DNA from: Deltaproteobacteria bacterium
GTDB taxonomy: Bacteria; Myxococcota_A; UBA9160; UBA4427
Length of the DNA stretch: 42,912 bases
Reading direction: 5' to 3'
Assembly (NCBI GenBank): GCA_019310975.1
Contig: JAFDDH010000006.1
Location: forward strand, 1-42,912
In this document: positions 16,116 to 24,077 of the stretch, one piece after another
How positions within the stretch are numbered: position 1 is the stretch's first letter
Layout: each line of letters begins with the position of its first letter
Notes under the pieces: model-generated
Databases searched by the model: none
The model's input: the letters and a program-made list of their open reading frames with translations, nothing else
Told to the model about the DNA's origin: nothing
Program-made: the position numbers and the translations under genes

Positions 16116-17809
16116 TAGCGGACGCCCTCGATCTCTGCGCCCTCGCGTTGTAGCCGCTCGAGCGCGAGCTCCCGGAGGGGCCCCACCTGCAGCTTCTGGT
16201 TCGATGTGAAGCTGAGCTCGTCGGGCTCGAAGAAGAGCACACGCCTCGGAACCTTGTAGGCCGAGAGCCGCTCGCGCAGGCGCGAGCGGAGCTCGGTCTC
16301 GTCGACGTCGGCTCCCGCCGCGCGCACGGCGCAGAGAACGATCACCTCGCCGAGCACCGGGTGCGGGATACCGACGGCCTGCGCGACGCTCAGCTCTTCG
16401 CAATCCCCGAGCGCCTTCTCGATCTCCAGTGGAGATACGTTGGCGCCGCCCGTCTTGATCAAATTCGAGAGCCGGCCGGTCCAATGCAGGAGGCCATCGG
16501 CGTCGAAGGAGCCGCCGTCCTGTGTATGGAAGAAGCCTTCCTGATCGAGATAGAGCTCGGGCTCGACCTTGTAGTAGCCGCTCATGAAGGTCACACCCTT
16601 GACGGCCACCTCGCCCCTGGCGCCGGTCTCCCCCAGGCGCTCGCCCGTCTCCGGATCGACGATGCGGAACATCATTCCGGGCAGCGGGCGACCGCTCGTC
16701 CCGCTGCGCAGGTCGGCCGGTGCCGAGGCGGCGAGCGATGAGGCCAGCGTGAACGTCTCGGAGAGACCGTAGGACCCGTACGTCCCCCAGACGTCCTTCT
16801 CGATGCCGGCCAGGCTGGCCAGCGGCGAGCTGAACTCGATCTTCTCGAGGCTGCTGAGATCCCGCAGGCCGGCATCGGGATGCTCCGCCATCGCCTTCTC
16901 CTGGTGGGGCCAGGCGTGGAGCGCGGTGATGCGCTGGCTCTCCACCAGCTCCAGGAAGCGCTCGGCTGCGAAGACCTCCTCGACGATCAGCGTCGCACCG
17001 GCACCGAGGCAGGCGCCGAGCGACATGGCGATGCCCGCCGTCCAGAAGAAGGGCTGTGCGCTCAGCACCCGGTCGTCGCGACCGAGCGCCATGGCCTCGG
17101 CGAATCGCCAGCTCTGGATCACCGGGGCCCGCTGCCGGTGGAGGACTCCCTTGGGGTGGGCGGTGGTGCCGGAGGTGTAGATCAGGATGGCGTCGTCCGA
17201 TGGGCGCACCTCGGACGCGGCCGCATCGAGCAGCGCCTCCGGGATGTCGACGCCCTGGGCGAGCAGATCCGCGCCGCTCTCGATGCCCCCGTGGGCCGCC
17301 GCGAGATCCAGGCAGACCACGCGGCGCAGGTGCGGCAGCGCCTGGCAGCGAATGCGCCCCGGCTCGGCGGACTCGATCTCCGGGTGGCTGGCAAAGATCT
17401 CGGCCACGAAGTCGTGCCTGCGCAGATGGCGGCGCATGAGCAGCACGGAGGTGTCGCTGTGGCGCAGGATGTAGTCGCGCTCGTCCGGGGTCGCAAAGGT
17501 GTTGACGGGCACCAGCACGCCGCCGGCCAGGCTGACCGCGAAGGCCGCAACCACCCACTCGGGCCGATTCGCCATCAGGACGCCCACGCGGGCGCCCTTC
17601 ACCACGCCAGCGCCCATCAACGCCCGGGCCAGCACGCGCGCCTCGGCCCGCAGCGCGTCGTAGGAGAGCGTCTGCCAGGCCACCTCGGGCGCCGACTGGA
17701 AGCGCAGCGCCGTGCGTTCGCCGTGGCGCGCGGCGACGTCGTCGAGGAAGGCCGGGAGCGTATAACGCTCGCGGTCGGGCTGTAGACCGAGCTCCAGGGA
17801 TTCGTCCAT
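16106..17809 (-). CDS. AMP-forming acyl-CoA ligase (FadD-like)
   Basis: A 567-residue member of the ANL superfamily: ATP + carboxylic acid + CoA gives acyl-CoA + AMP + PPi. Visible motifs are the P-loop IYTSGTTAHPKGV, A5 YGSYGLSETF, the hinge region GRLSNLIKTGGANVSPLEIE, and the C-terminal catalytic Lys in SFTSNQKLQVGP. The usual YRTGD motif reads HTQDGG, keeping the ribose-binding Asp. It starts at ATG 17809, 60 bp downstream of the hot-dog hydratase on the same strand, so both probably share the promoter near operator-like site D. Substrate class unknown; the second ligase in the window (26286) shares architecture but is clearly a separate gene rather than a recent duplicate. Confidence 0.9.
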   Translation of the reverse strand: MDESLELGLQPDRERYTLPAFLDDVAARHGERTALRFQSAPEVAWQTLSYDALRAEARVLARALMGAGVVKGARVGVLMANRPEWVVAAFAVSLAGGVLVPVNTFATPDERDYILRHSDTSVLLMRRHLRRHDFVAEIFASHPEIESAEPGRIRCQALPHLRRVVCLDLAAAHGGIESGADLLAQGVDIPEALLDAAASEVRPSDDAILIYTSGTTAHPKGVLHRQRAPVIQSWRFAEAMALGRDDRVLSAQPFFWTAGIAMSLGACLGAGATLIVEEVFAAERFLELVESQRITALHAWPHQEKAMAEHPDAGLRDLSSLEKIEFSSPLASLAGIEKDVWGTYGSYGLSETFTLASSLAASAPADLRSGTSGRPLPGMMFRIVDPETGERLGETGARGEVAVKGVTFMSGYYKVEPELYLDQEGFFHTQDGGSFDADGLLHWTGRLSNLIKTGGANVSPLEIEKALGDCEELSVAQAVGIPHPVLGEVIVLCAVRAAGADVDETELRSRLRERLSAYKVPRRVLFFEPDELSFTSNQKLQVGPLRELALERLQREGAEIEGVRYGR

Positions 17810-17869
17810 GCGCCGGCTCCCCTTCCCTTGGCTCCCTTGGCCGAGCGATTGACCGAGCGCGGGCCGCGG

Positions 17870-19084
17870 CTACCTCGGCTCCGGCTCCGGCAGCGTCTCG
17901 GTGGGTAGCCGAACCAACGCGTCCCCCTCGGCGAGTACCGCCGACTCGTGATTGCTCATCACGATGTGCAGCTGGGCGACGGGCTGACCCGACGGGTCGT
18001 CGTAGTTGATATCCGTGACCTCACCATCGAGCTTGGTGAGGTCGCCGGTCATCGCGGGGGAGCGGTAGGACATCTTGCTGTGCACGATATCCGACCACTC
18101 GCCGGCCCAGTTGCTGATGTAGTCCATGATCCACGCGCCCATCGAGGCCCCGTAACCGTATCCCCGCGGCAGGCCGATCAGCTGGGCGTATTTGGCCTGC
18201 ACGTGACCCCTGGAAGGGCCGTAGTAGAGTCCATCGCCAAGCGTCGGATCGATCTTGGCACCCTCCTGGTCGCGCGCCATCTCCGGCAGCCAGCCGGCGT
18301 CCAATGTCGAATCCGGACCCGGTACCTCGCGGAAGGCGTGCCAGATCGTCATCTGGAAGGCGCGCCACTCCGTCGTGAAGCTCGCGACGGTGTGCGGCCC
18401 GATCAGCCGCTGCGGCAGCCGGTCACCGACCTTGACGAAGAGCCGACGCCCGTGGCCGAGCTCCTGGACCGTCTTGAAGTACTCGAACTTCTGCTCCTCG
18501 ATCTCCATCAGCTGGTCTTCGGACCACTCGGGATCCTTGTCGTCGCTGAAGAGCCCGAGCTTGCGCGCCTCCTCGGCGAGGTAGCGAATCGACGTGGAGC
18601 GTTGCTTGCACAGGATCTCACCCGAGTCGTTGATGTAGGTGGTGTCGCCGCGCGAGAACATGGTCGGGCCCGCGAACTTCGTATTCGACACCTTGTAGTC
18701 GAAGAGCATGCGCTCGCGCGAGATCTTCTGGCCGGGCCGGATGCGCGGACCGAAGAACCACCACTCGTCGCCGCCGAAGAGCATATGGGTGCCCGGGATG
18801 TTGCCCTGGATGGCGGGTCCGGCGCCGTGGCTGTCATCGCACGCCACGGCGAACGACTGCGGGGCCACGAAGCGGCCGAAGCGCGACTCCGGCGCAGACG
18901 CATACTCGTCATCGAAGTAGAGCGGATTGCCGTTCTGCATGCCCTGCGACCAGCGCCGGATGTCGTTGGGTGCGACCGGATCCTTGAGCTGGCCGCCGCC
19001 GAGGGGAATGCCGATCCACTTGTCGACCGGGCTGGTGTCCAGGCTGACCTGGCCGTCGCCGCCTTGCTTGGAGTTGCTGCTCAT
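17870..19084 (-). CDS. MaoC-like double hot-dog hydratase/dehydratase
   Basis: A 404-residue protein resembling the FAS1-type dehydratase/MaoC hot-dog family. Recognisable segments are NDIRRWSQGMQNGNPLYFDD (N-terminal hot dog), PGTHMLFGGDEWWFFGPRIRPGQ cut across two parts, and a second half with AKYAQLIGLPRGYGYGASMG before a C-terminal strand region. Predicted to hydrate an enoyl-CoA made by one of the neighbouring dehydrogenases. I chose ATG 19084 because GGAGAGGG lies about 9 bp upstream and the operator-like palindrome at 19132-19146 would otherwise fall inside the coding region; an in-frame ATG at 19153 also exists. First gene of a two-gene unit with the acyl-CoA ligase. Confidence 0.82.
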   Translation of the reverse strand: MSSNSKQGGDGQVSLDTSPVDKWIGIPLGGGQLKDPVAPNDIRRWSQGMQNGNPLYFDDEYASAPESRFGRFVAPQSFAVACDDSHGAGPAIQGNIPGTHMLFGGDEWWFFGPRIRPGQKISRERMLFDYKVSNTKFAGPTMFSRGDTTYINDSGEILCKQRSTSIRYLAEEARKLGLFSDDKDPEWSEDQLMEIEEQKFEYFKTVQELGHGRRLFVKVGDRLPQRLIGPHTVASFTTEWRAFQMTIWHAFREVPGPDSTLDAGWLPEMARDQEGAKIDPTLGDGLYYGPSRGHVQAKYAQLIGLPRGYGYGASMGAWIMDYISNWAGEWSDIVHSKMSYRSPAMTGDLTKLDGEVTDINYDDPSGQPVAQLHIVMSNHESAVLAEGDALVRLPTETLPEPEPR

Positions 19085-19131
19085 ATGCGGGGCCCTCTCC
19101 ACGGGATTCTGATCTGAGCCTGCTACGGTAT

Positions 19132-19146
19132 TTGACGGTTCGTCAG
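19132..19146. promoter_or_regulatory. putative TetR operator, site D
   Basis: TTGACG-GTT-CGTCAG followed by ATT. The inner 13 bp TGACG-N3-CGTCA is a perfect palindrome. It lies 48 bp upstream of the hydratase start (minus strand) and 235 bp upstream of the VOC start (plus strand), so it could serve either or both. Confidence 0.65.
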
Positions 19147-19251
19147 ATTGCAACCGCCAGCCAGGCGGAAAGCAGGCGGGGCCGACGAAGGGGCGAGCTC
19201 GCGTCCCTCTGCGGCCACGCCTGCACGGCTTGCACTCCCTGCACTATAGGT

Positions 19252-19347
19252 CTTGATCCCGCCCTTGATCCCGCCCTTGATCCCACCCTTGATCCCACCC
19301 TTGATCCCACCCTTGATCCCACCCTTGATCCCACCCTTGATCCCACC
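19252..19347. repeat. 12-bp tandem repeat, eight copies
   Basis: Eight exact 12-bp units: two of CTTGATCCCGCC, then six of CTTGATCCCACC. The array ends 19 bp before the VOC start codon. The frame through it is open and in phase with the VOC gene: a TTG at 19253, with a TAG two codons upstream, would add a repeated Leu-Ile-Pro-Pro extension. No ribosome-binding site precedes that TTG. Confidence 0.97.
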
Positions 19348-19366
19348 ACAGGAGCCGGCCCGCCCG

Positions 19367-19831
19367 ATGACGATGCTACGTCTCTCGCATATTGGAATCT
19401 GTGTCTCCGATCTCGACGCCTCGATCCGCTTCTACGCAGAGGGCCTCGGGTTCAGCGAACGCCACCGGCTGCTGGCCACCGGCGCCGAGGCCGAACAGCT
19501 GCTCGAGCTCGAGAAGCTGGAGCTCGAGGCCGTCTACCTCGAGCGCGACGGCACGCGGATCGAGCTGCTCCACTACCGCTCGCCCGGCCACGTCGGCGAG
19601 CCGGTGCCGCGTCCGATCAATCGACTGGGACTGACCCATCTCTCGATGCGGGTGTCGGATCTCGACGCGGCGATCCGAAACCTGGTTGCGCTCGGGGCCA
19701 CGCTCATCGAAGGCACCCAGATGTACAATCCAGCCTACGAAGCGGGCGCGGTCTTCCTTGCGGATCCCGACGGCGTGCGGATCGAGCTCGTGCAGTCCCC
19801 CACCGACCCGGACTCCCTACCCGGCGAGTAG
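19367..19831 (+). CDS. VOC/glyoxalase-superfamily protein
   Basis: A 154-residue protein of two beta-alpha-beta-beta-beta modules. The likely metal ligands of the vicinal oxygen chelate fold are all present: His in LSHIGICVSDLD, Glu in TRIELLHY, His in LTHLSMRVSDLD and Glu in VRIELVQS. Such proteins include methylmalonyl-CoA epimerase, glyoxalase I and extradiol dioxygenases; at this size an epimerase or lyase is more likely than a dioxygenase. Within this region a CoA-thioester epimerase is a reasonable guess only. Start is ATG 19367, with AGGAG about 12 bp upstream. The 12-bp repeat array directly upstream leaves little room for an ordinary promoter, so expression may come from near operator site D. 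Confidence 0.85.
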   Translation: MTMLRLSHIGICVSDLDASIRFYAEGLGFSERHRLLATGAEAEQLLELEKLELEAVYLERDGTRIELLHYRSPGHVGEPVPRPINRLGLTHLSMRVSDLDAAIRNLVALGATLIEGTQMYNPAYEAGAVFLADPDGVRIELVQSPTDPDSLPGE

Positions 19832-20094
19832 ATGAAGAATTCGGCTGGGCGAGCGAAATGCAGTCGGCCCGCTCAAGCGCGAGCCCCGTCCGCCCGAGAA
19901 GAGGGGCGGGAGATTCCACGCCCACCGCGAGACTGGCTCGACGCTCACGCACCACGCTGCTCGCACCTGCCCTCTGGACCCGCGGCCCGACTGCTCCTCG
20001 GATCGCCGCCGTTGCATGGAGAGCTCTCCCAACCGATCCATCCCGGATTCGCCGCCACCCATCGGCATGCGCAGGATCGGCCCCGCGCTGCGGG

Positions 20095-21069
20095 TCAGTG
20101 CCCCGGTGCCAGCCCGCGCAGCACCGCATCGCGCCGGCCGTCCCAGTCCATCAGCGCGATCACGGGTGTCGTGACACCCGCCGCGACGAAGCGCTCGATG
20201 CCGGCTCGGCAGCGCTCCGCCGACCCGTGCACGAAGAGCGCGTCGACCAGCGCATCGGGGATCGCGTCCTGTGCGGCGCGCCGGTCACCCGCCTCCCAGG
20301 CCCGCCACATGGGTGCGAGCAAGTCGCCGCGCCCAAGCCAGCGGTGCAGGGCCGCGTAGCGGTCGACGCTGAGATAGCCGGCGATCAGGCGCCGGCAGCG
20401 ACCGCGCGCCCGTTCGGCGTCCTCGCTCACCACGACGCCGATGCGCTGCACCACCTCGAGCTCGCCGGCCCGCGCCCCGGCGGCGGCGCGCGCGACGTCC
20501 ACGATCCGGGCCACGTCCTCGGGCGCCACCAGGCTGAGCTGCACGCCATCCGAGGTCGCCCCGGCCAGCTCGAGCATGCGCGGCCCGAGAGCGGCCAGCA
20601 TCAGCCGCGGCGGGGTCTGAGGCACGCGCTCGAGGCGAAAGCCGTGGACGGCGAATGTCTCGTAGTCGCGATCGATGCGCTCGCCCGCCAGCGCGGCGCG
20701 CAGGAAGGAGAGGGTGTCGCGCATGCGTGCGAGCGGCCGATCGAAGGCCAGCCCGTTCCAGCCCTCGACGATCGGGCGCGAGGATGTCCCGAGACCCAGC
20801 ACGAAGCGGCCTGGCGCGGCCTCGGCCAGAGCGGCCGCGCTCATCGCCAGCAATCCCGGACCGCGCGTGAACACGGAGGCGATCGCTGTCCCGATGCGAA
20901 GCTCGGGCGCCCACGCCGCCACGCTGGCCAACGGCGTGAAGGCGTCCAACGCGGCGGTCTCCTGGCTGAAGACGTCCGTGTATCCGAGGTCCACCAGCGC
21001 GCGTACCGCATCGCGGTGCTCGCTCAGGGGAGCATCGGAAAAGGGAATCGTGATGCCCCAGCGCTTCAC
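20095..21069 (-). CDS. LLM-class flavin/F420-dependent oxidoreductase
   Basis: A 324-residue luciferase-like monooxygenase-family TIM barrel. Recognisable parts are the N-terminal strand KRWGITIPFSDAP, the ELRIGTAIASVFTRGP strand, the GRFVLGLGTSS motif and PPRLMLAALGPRMLELAGA. Members of this branch commonly use coenzyme F420 or FMN; which one cannot be decided here. GTG start at 21069, with AGGAG 8 bp upstream. It is the last gene of the six-gene operon starting at 26195, 16 bp after a dehydrogenase, and so probably reduces or oxidises a pathway intermediate. The 263 bp between its stop and the convergent VOC gene (19832-20094) contain no gene or clear terminator that I can see. Confidence 0.87.
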   Translation of the reverse strand: MKRWGITIPFSDAPLSEHRDAVRALVDLGYTDVFSQETAALDAFTPLASVAAWAPELRIGTAIASVFTRGPGLLAMSAAALAEAAPGRFVLGLGTSSRPIVEGWNGLAFDRPLARMRDTLSFLRAALAGERIDRDYETFAVHGFRLERVPQTPPRLMLAALGPRMLELAGATSDGVQLSLVAPEDVARIVDVARAAAGARAGELEVVQRIGVVVSEDAERARGRCRRLIAGYLSVDRYAALHRWLGRGDLLAPMWRAWEAGDRRAAQDAIPDALVDALFVHGSAERCRAGIERFVAAGVTTPVIALMDWDGRRDAVLRGLAPGH

Positions 21070-21085
21070 GTCTCGCGCTCCTGGC

Positions 21086-22207
21086 TCAGCGACGCGCGCC
21101 GAGCCCCAGGGCCTGCTTGGCCACGATGCTGCGCATGATCTCGGTGGTGCCGCCGCCGATCGTCTCCCACATGCTCTGGCGCCAGAGCAGCTGCGGGCGG
21201 CTCCCAATCACCAGCGCCTCGGGCCCACCGAGGTCGACGATCGCCCGCGCGATGTTCTGGCAGACCACGGTGTGGATGACCTTGTTCGCCGCCACCTCGG
21301 CGGCCGCCGACCGCCCCTTCTGCATCCGATCCAACACCAGCAACCCATAGATCTCCACCTCCCGGACCTGCACGGCGAGGTCCGCGAGCGTGCGGCGCAC
21401 CACGGGGTCGCCGGCCAGTCCGACGCCCTTCACCCACTCCACCATCTCGTCGAGGTCGCGCCGGACCCGCCCGGGCGGGAACTGGATGTGCCGCTCGTCG
21501 GCCAGGGCCTCTCCCATGATCGACCAGGCGCCGTTCTCGGGCCCGACGCGATCGCTGACCGGCACGCGCACGCCGTCGAAGTGCACCTCGTTCAGCTGAT
21601 CATCATCGAGCGTGGGCAGTGGCGAGACCGTCACGCCGGCTGCGTTCTTGTCACAGATGAAGAGGCTCAGCCCGCGGCCCCGACTCTCCTGTGTCCCGGT
21701 ACGCGCCAGCAGCCACAGATAGTCCATGTCCTGGGCGTAGCTCTGCCAGCACTTCTGGCCATTCACGATGTACTCGTCGCCCTCGCGGTCGGCCCGCACG
21801 CGGGCGCTCGCCAGATCCGAGCCCGCCTCGGGCTCGGAGTAGCAGAGCGAGAAGTGGAGCTCACCGCTGCGGATCGGAGGCAGCCAGCGCGCCTTCTGCG
21901 CGTCACTCCCGTAGCGGATCAAGCTGCGCGCCACGATGCCCGCCGAGAGCGGGTTGCGGGCGGCGCGCGCGTAGCCGACCTCGTCCCAGAGGATGTACTC
22001 GTACGCGGGACCGCGGCCGAGTCCTCCGAGCGCCTCGGGCCACGAGAGCGAGAGCCAGCCGCGCTCCCCCATGGCGCAGAAGAGCTCGCGCACCCGCTTC
22101 CATTTGAGCCCCTGCCCAAAGAAGCCGTCGAGGTCTCGCCAGGGCTCGAGGAAGACTCGAACCTCGGCTCGAAAGTCCTCTTCCTGCTTGGAGAATCGGA
22201 CGTTCAC
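21086..22207 (-). CDS. acyl-CoA dehydrogenase
   Basis: A 373-residue ACAD. The middle domain carries LCYSEPEAGSDLASARVRA and IVNGQKCWQSYAQDMDYLWL. The C-terminal helix reads ETIGGGTTEIMRSIVAKQAL, with Gly at the position of the MCAD catalytic Glu. GTG start at 22207, sharing a four-base GTGA overlap with the crotonase stop codon (22204-22207), which indicates translational coupling. Full-length relative to the two short dehydrogenases upstream in the same operon, with one of which it may form an alpha2-beta2 complex. Substrate unknown. Confidence 0.9.
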   Translation of the reverse strand: MNVRFSKQEEDFRAEVRVFLEPWRDLDGFFGQGLKWKRVRELFCAMGERGWLSLSWPEALGGLGRGPAYEYILWDEVGYARAARNPLSAGIVARSLIRYGSDAQKARWLPPIRSGELHFSLCYSEPEAGSDLASARVRADREGDEYIVNGQKCWQSYAQDMDYLWLLARTGTQESRGRGLSLFICDKNAAGVTVSPLPTLDDDQLNEVHFDGVRVPVSDRVGPENGAWSIMGEALADERHIQFPPGRVRRDLDEMVEWVKGVGLAGDPVVRRTLADLAVQVREVEIYGLLVLDRMQKGRSAAAEVAANKVIHTVVCQNIARAIVDLGGPEALVIGSRPQLLWRQSMWETIGGGTTEIMRSIVAKQALGLGARR

Positions 22208-23052
22208 GAATCGCTCCCGATGCGAGCATTGGGGTCCGGATTCCAGACCGGGTCGCGCTTCTCCGCGAAGGCGCGCGGACCCTCTGTGAAGTCGGGGTGG
22301 CCCCAGTGCACCCGCAGCAGACCCCAGGCCTTCTCGAGTGCGTCCGCGTAGCCCTGCTCGACGGCGCCCCATACCGCCTGTTTGGAGAGCGCCATCGCCT
22401 GCGGCGAGTTCTCGAGCATCTGCGCCGCCATCTCGTCGGCCAAGGCGAGCGCCGCCGCGGGCGTATCCGCCAGCTCGTCGACCAGCCCGAGCTGATACGC
22501 CCGCTCGGCCGGCATCCGGTAGTGGCGACCCATCAGCGTCATGCGCAGCGCCGAGCCCAGCGGTAGGCGCTTGGCCAGGCCGACGTTCTCGAGTGCCCCC
22601 ACCATGCCGACGTTCACGTGGGTATCCATGAACTTGGCGTTCCTCGAGGCGATCACGATATCGGCGTCCACCACCAGGTGGTGCCCGCCGCCCACGCAGA
22701 GACCATTCACGACGCAGATGACCGGCTTCCAGACCCGGTTCTGGTAGGACGACCAGAAAACGGCGTCGCTGAGCGGACGGTTGTTGAACACGTCGGCCGC
22801 GTCATCGGCCTCGGCCTCGCTGACGTCGAAGCCGGTGCAGAAGTGCCGCTCGCCGGCGGCCGAGACGATCGCGACCCGCACGTCCGGATCGTCGCGCACG
22901 TCGGCCCAGATCGCGCGGAAGATCGCCTGCATGGGGGGCGCGAGCGAGTTGCCGCGCTCGGGGCGGTTGAGGGTGATGCGCGCGACGTGATCGCGCTTGC
23001 TGTAGATCACGCCCTCGAGCGGGGCCGTGAGGTCGATATCCGGTCGGCTCAT
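22204..23052 (-). CDS. crotonase-family (enoyl-CoA hydratase/isomerase-like) protein with atypical active site
   Basis: A 282-residue crotonase. The oxyanion-hole regions are present (HFCTGFDVSEAE and VNGLCVGGGHHLVVDADIVI). The two Glu residues used by canonical enoyl-CoA hydratases both appear replaced by His: GGGHHL instead of GGGCEL, and MDTHVNVGMVG where the second Glu is expected. The enzyme may therefore be a hydrolase, isomerase or C-C bond-cleaving member rather than a simple hydratase; the ring-cleaving EchA20 type of steroid degraders is one possible comparison. Start is ATG 23052, with AGGAGGC directly upstream. It sits between three dehydrogenases upstream and one downstream in the same operon. 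Confidence 0.88.
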   Translation of the reverse strand: MSRPDIDLTAPLEGVIYSKRDHVARITLNRPERGNSLAPPMQAIFRAIWADVRDDPDVRVAIVSAAGERHFCTGFDVSEAEADDAADVFNNRPLSDAVFWSSYQNRVWKPVICVVNGLCVGGGHHLVVDADIVIASRNAKFMDTHVNVGMVGALENVGLAKRLPLGSALRMTLMGRHYRMPAERAYQLGLVDELADTPAAALALADEMAAQMLENSPQAMALSKQAVWGAVEQGYADALEKAWGLLRVHWGHPDFTEGPRAFAEKRDPVWNPDPNARIGSDS

Positions 23053-23093
23053 GCCGCCTCCTGATCGCGGATGGTGTCGCGCATGGGGTGTGA

Positions 23094-24077
23094 CTAAGTG
23101 AGCCCCAGCCCGATCGCCCCGAGTATGCGCTCGCGCGCGACCTCCGGCCCGGGCGGCTGCGAGGCCAGCTGGCGGATGCGGCGCGACACATGCCACGCGG
23201 GCCCCTCGGTGGTGATGCCCAGCGCGCCAAAGACCTGGTGACAGACGTGGGTGGCCTCCACCGCCGAGGCGCGCGCCGAGAGACGCGCAATCAGAGCAGC
23301 ATTCTGAAATTTGGGAATCTCATTCTCGCTAGAGTAATCGGAGCAATCGGAGTGATCGGAGCAATCGAAGTCGTAGGCGGCCGAGCGGGCCAGCTCGCGC
23401 GAGGCCAGAAGATGGATCTGGCAATCGGCCAGCGGATGCGCGACCGCCTGAAACTCGCCAATCGGGTGCCCGAACTGCTGACGCGTACGGGCATGCTCGG
23501 CCGCGTCCGCGACCAGGCGGGCGCCGGCCGCGGCCAGGTACGCGGCCGCCGCCATCTCGGAGAGCGCGAGTCCGCGCTCGGCATGCGGCAGCAGCTCGCC
23601 ACGCTCGAGCGCAACGCGCCCCCACGGCTCGCCACCCAAAGTCTCCACGGCCTCGACCGGCCCCGTTGGCGTGGCTCGGTAGACGCTCTCGCCGGCAATC
23701 TCGAGGAATAGGTCCGCCTGCGGTGCGAAGGGCATGAGCGGCCCCCGGCCGGCCGAGACGATGCGACGGCCATCGGCAATCGCATCGCGCTCTTCGGCCG
23801 GCAACACCTGCAGCGCCAGGAACGTGCCCACCAGCGGCCCGGGAAAAACGGCGGCGCCGAGCGCCTCCATCGCGGCGCACACCTCGAGCGCCCCACCCTC
23901 CTCGCCGGGCGCCCCCGCCGCCAGCACGCCGAGCTCCGCCAGCTCGCGCCACAGCGGGCCGGGCGCCTGGCCGGCCAGCGCCTTCACCGTGTCGTCGTCG
24001 CAGCGATCTGCACAGAACTGGGCCAGGGCATCGGCGATCGCCTGCTGGCCGTCATCGAAGGCCATGTCCAGGCTCAC
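23094..24077 (-). CDS. short acyl-CoA dehydrogenase subunit with a repeat-derived insertion
   Basis: A 327-residue ACAD, about 50 residues shorter than a typical one. C-terminal domain landmarks are TRQQFGHPIGEFQAVAHPLA and HQVFGALGITTEGPAWHVSR; no catalytic YEGT motif is present. After ARELARSAAY there is an unusual stretch rich in Asp, Cys and Ser (CSDHSDCSDYSSENEIPKFQ) where relatives have a short loop. It is encoded by a 9-bp tandem repeat (23331-23366) plus AT-rich sequence unlike the rest of the gene. GTG start at 24077, in a four-base GTGA overlap with the preceding dehydrogenase. The pairing of two short ACAD genes resembles the heterotetrameric FadE28-FadE29 type of cholesterol degraders. 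Confidence 0.85.
   Translation of the reverse strand: MSLDMAFDDGQQAIADALAQFCADRCDDDTVKALAGQAPGPLWRELAELGVLAAGAPGEEGGALEVCAAMEALGAAVFPGPLVGTFLALQVLPAEERDAIADGRRIVSAGRGPLMPFAPQADLFLEIAGESVYRATPTGPVEAVETLGGEPWGRVALERGELLPHAERGLALSEMAAAAYLAAAGARLVADAAEHARTRQQFGHPIGEFQAVAHPLADCQIHLLASRELARSAAYDFDCSDHSDCSDYSSENEIPKFQNAALIARLSARASAVEATHVCHQVFGALGITTEGPAWHVSRRIRQLASQPPGPEVARERILGAIGLGLT
23331..23366. repeat. 9-bp tandem repeat inside an acyl-CoA dehydrogenase gene
   Basis: Four 9-bp units on the plus strand: AGAGTAATC, GGAGCAATC, GGAGTGATC, GGAGCAATC. Read on the coding strand they give Asp-Cys-Ser, Asp-His-Ser, Asp-Cys-Ser, Asp-Tyr-Ser. The flanking 40 bp (23286-23330) are clearly AT-richer than the rest of the gene. 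The frame is kept. Confidence 0.85.

Noticed and set aside
19832-20094. Short open frames in the gap between the VOC and LLM genes
   Set aside because: Composition is Arg/Ser/Pro-rich without family resemblance or ribosome-binding sites; treated as non-coding.
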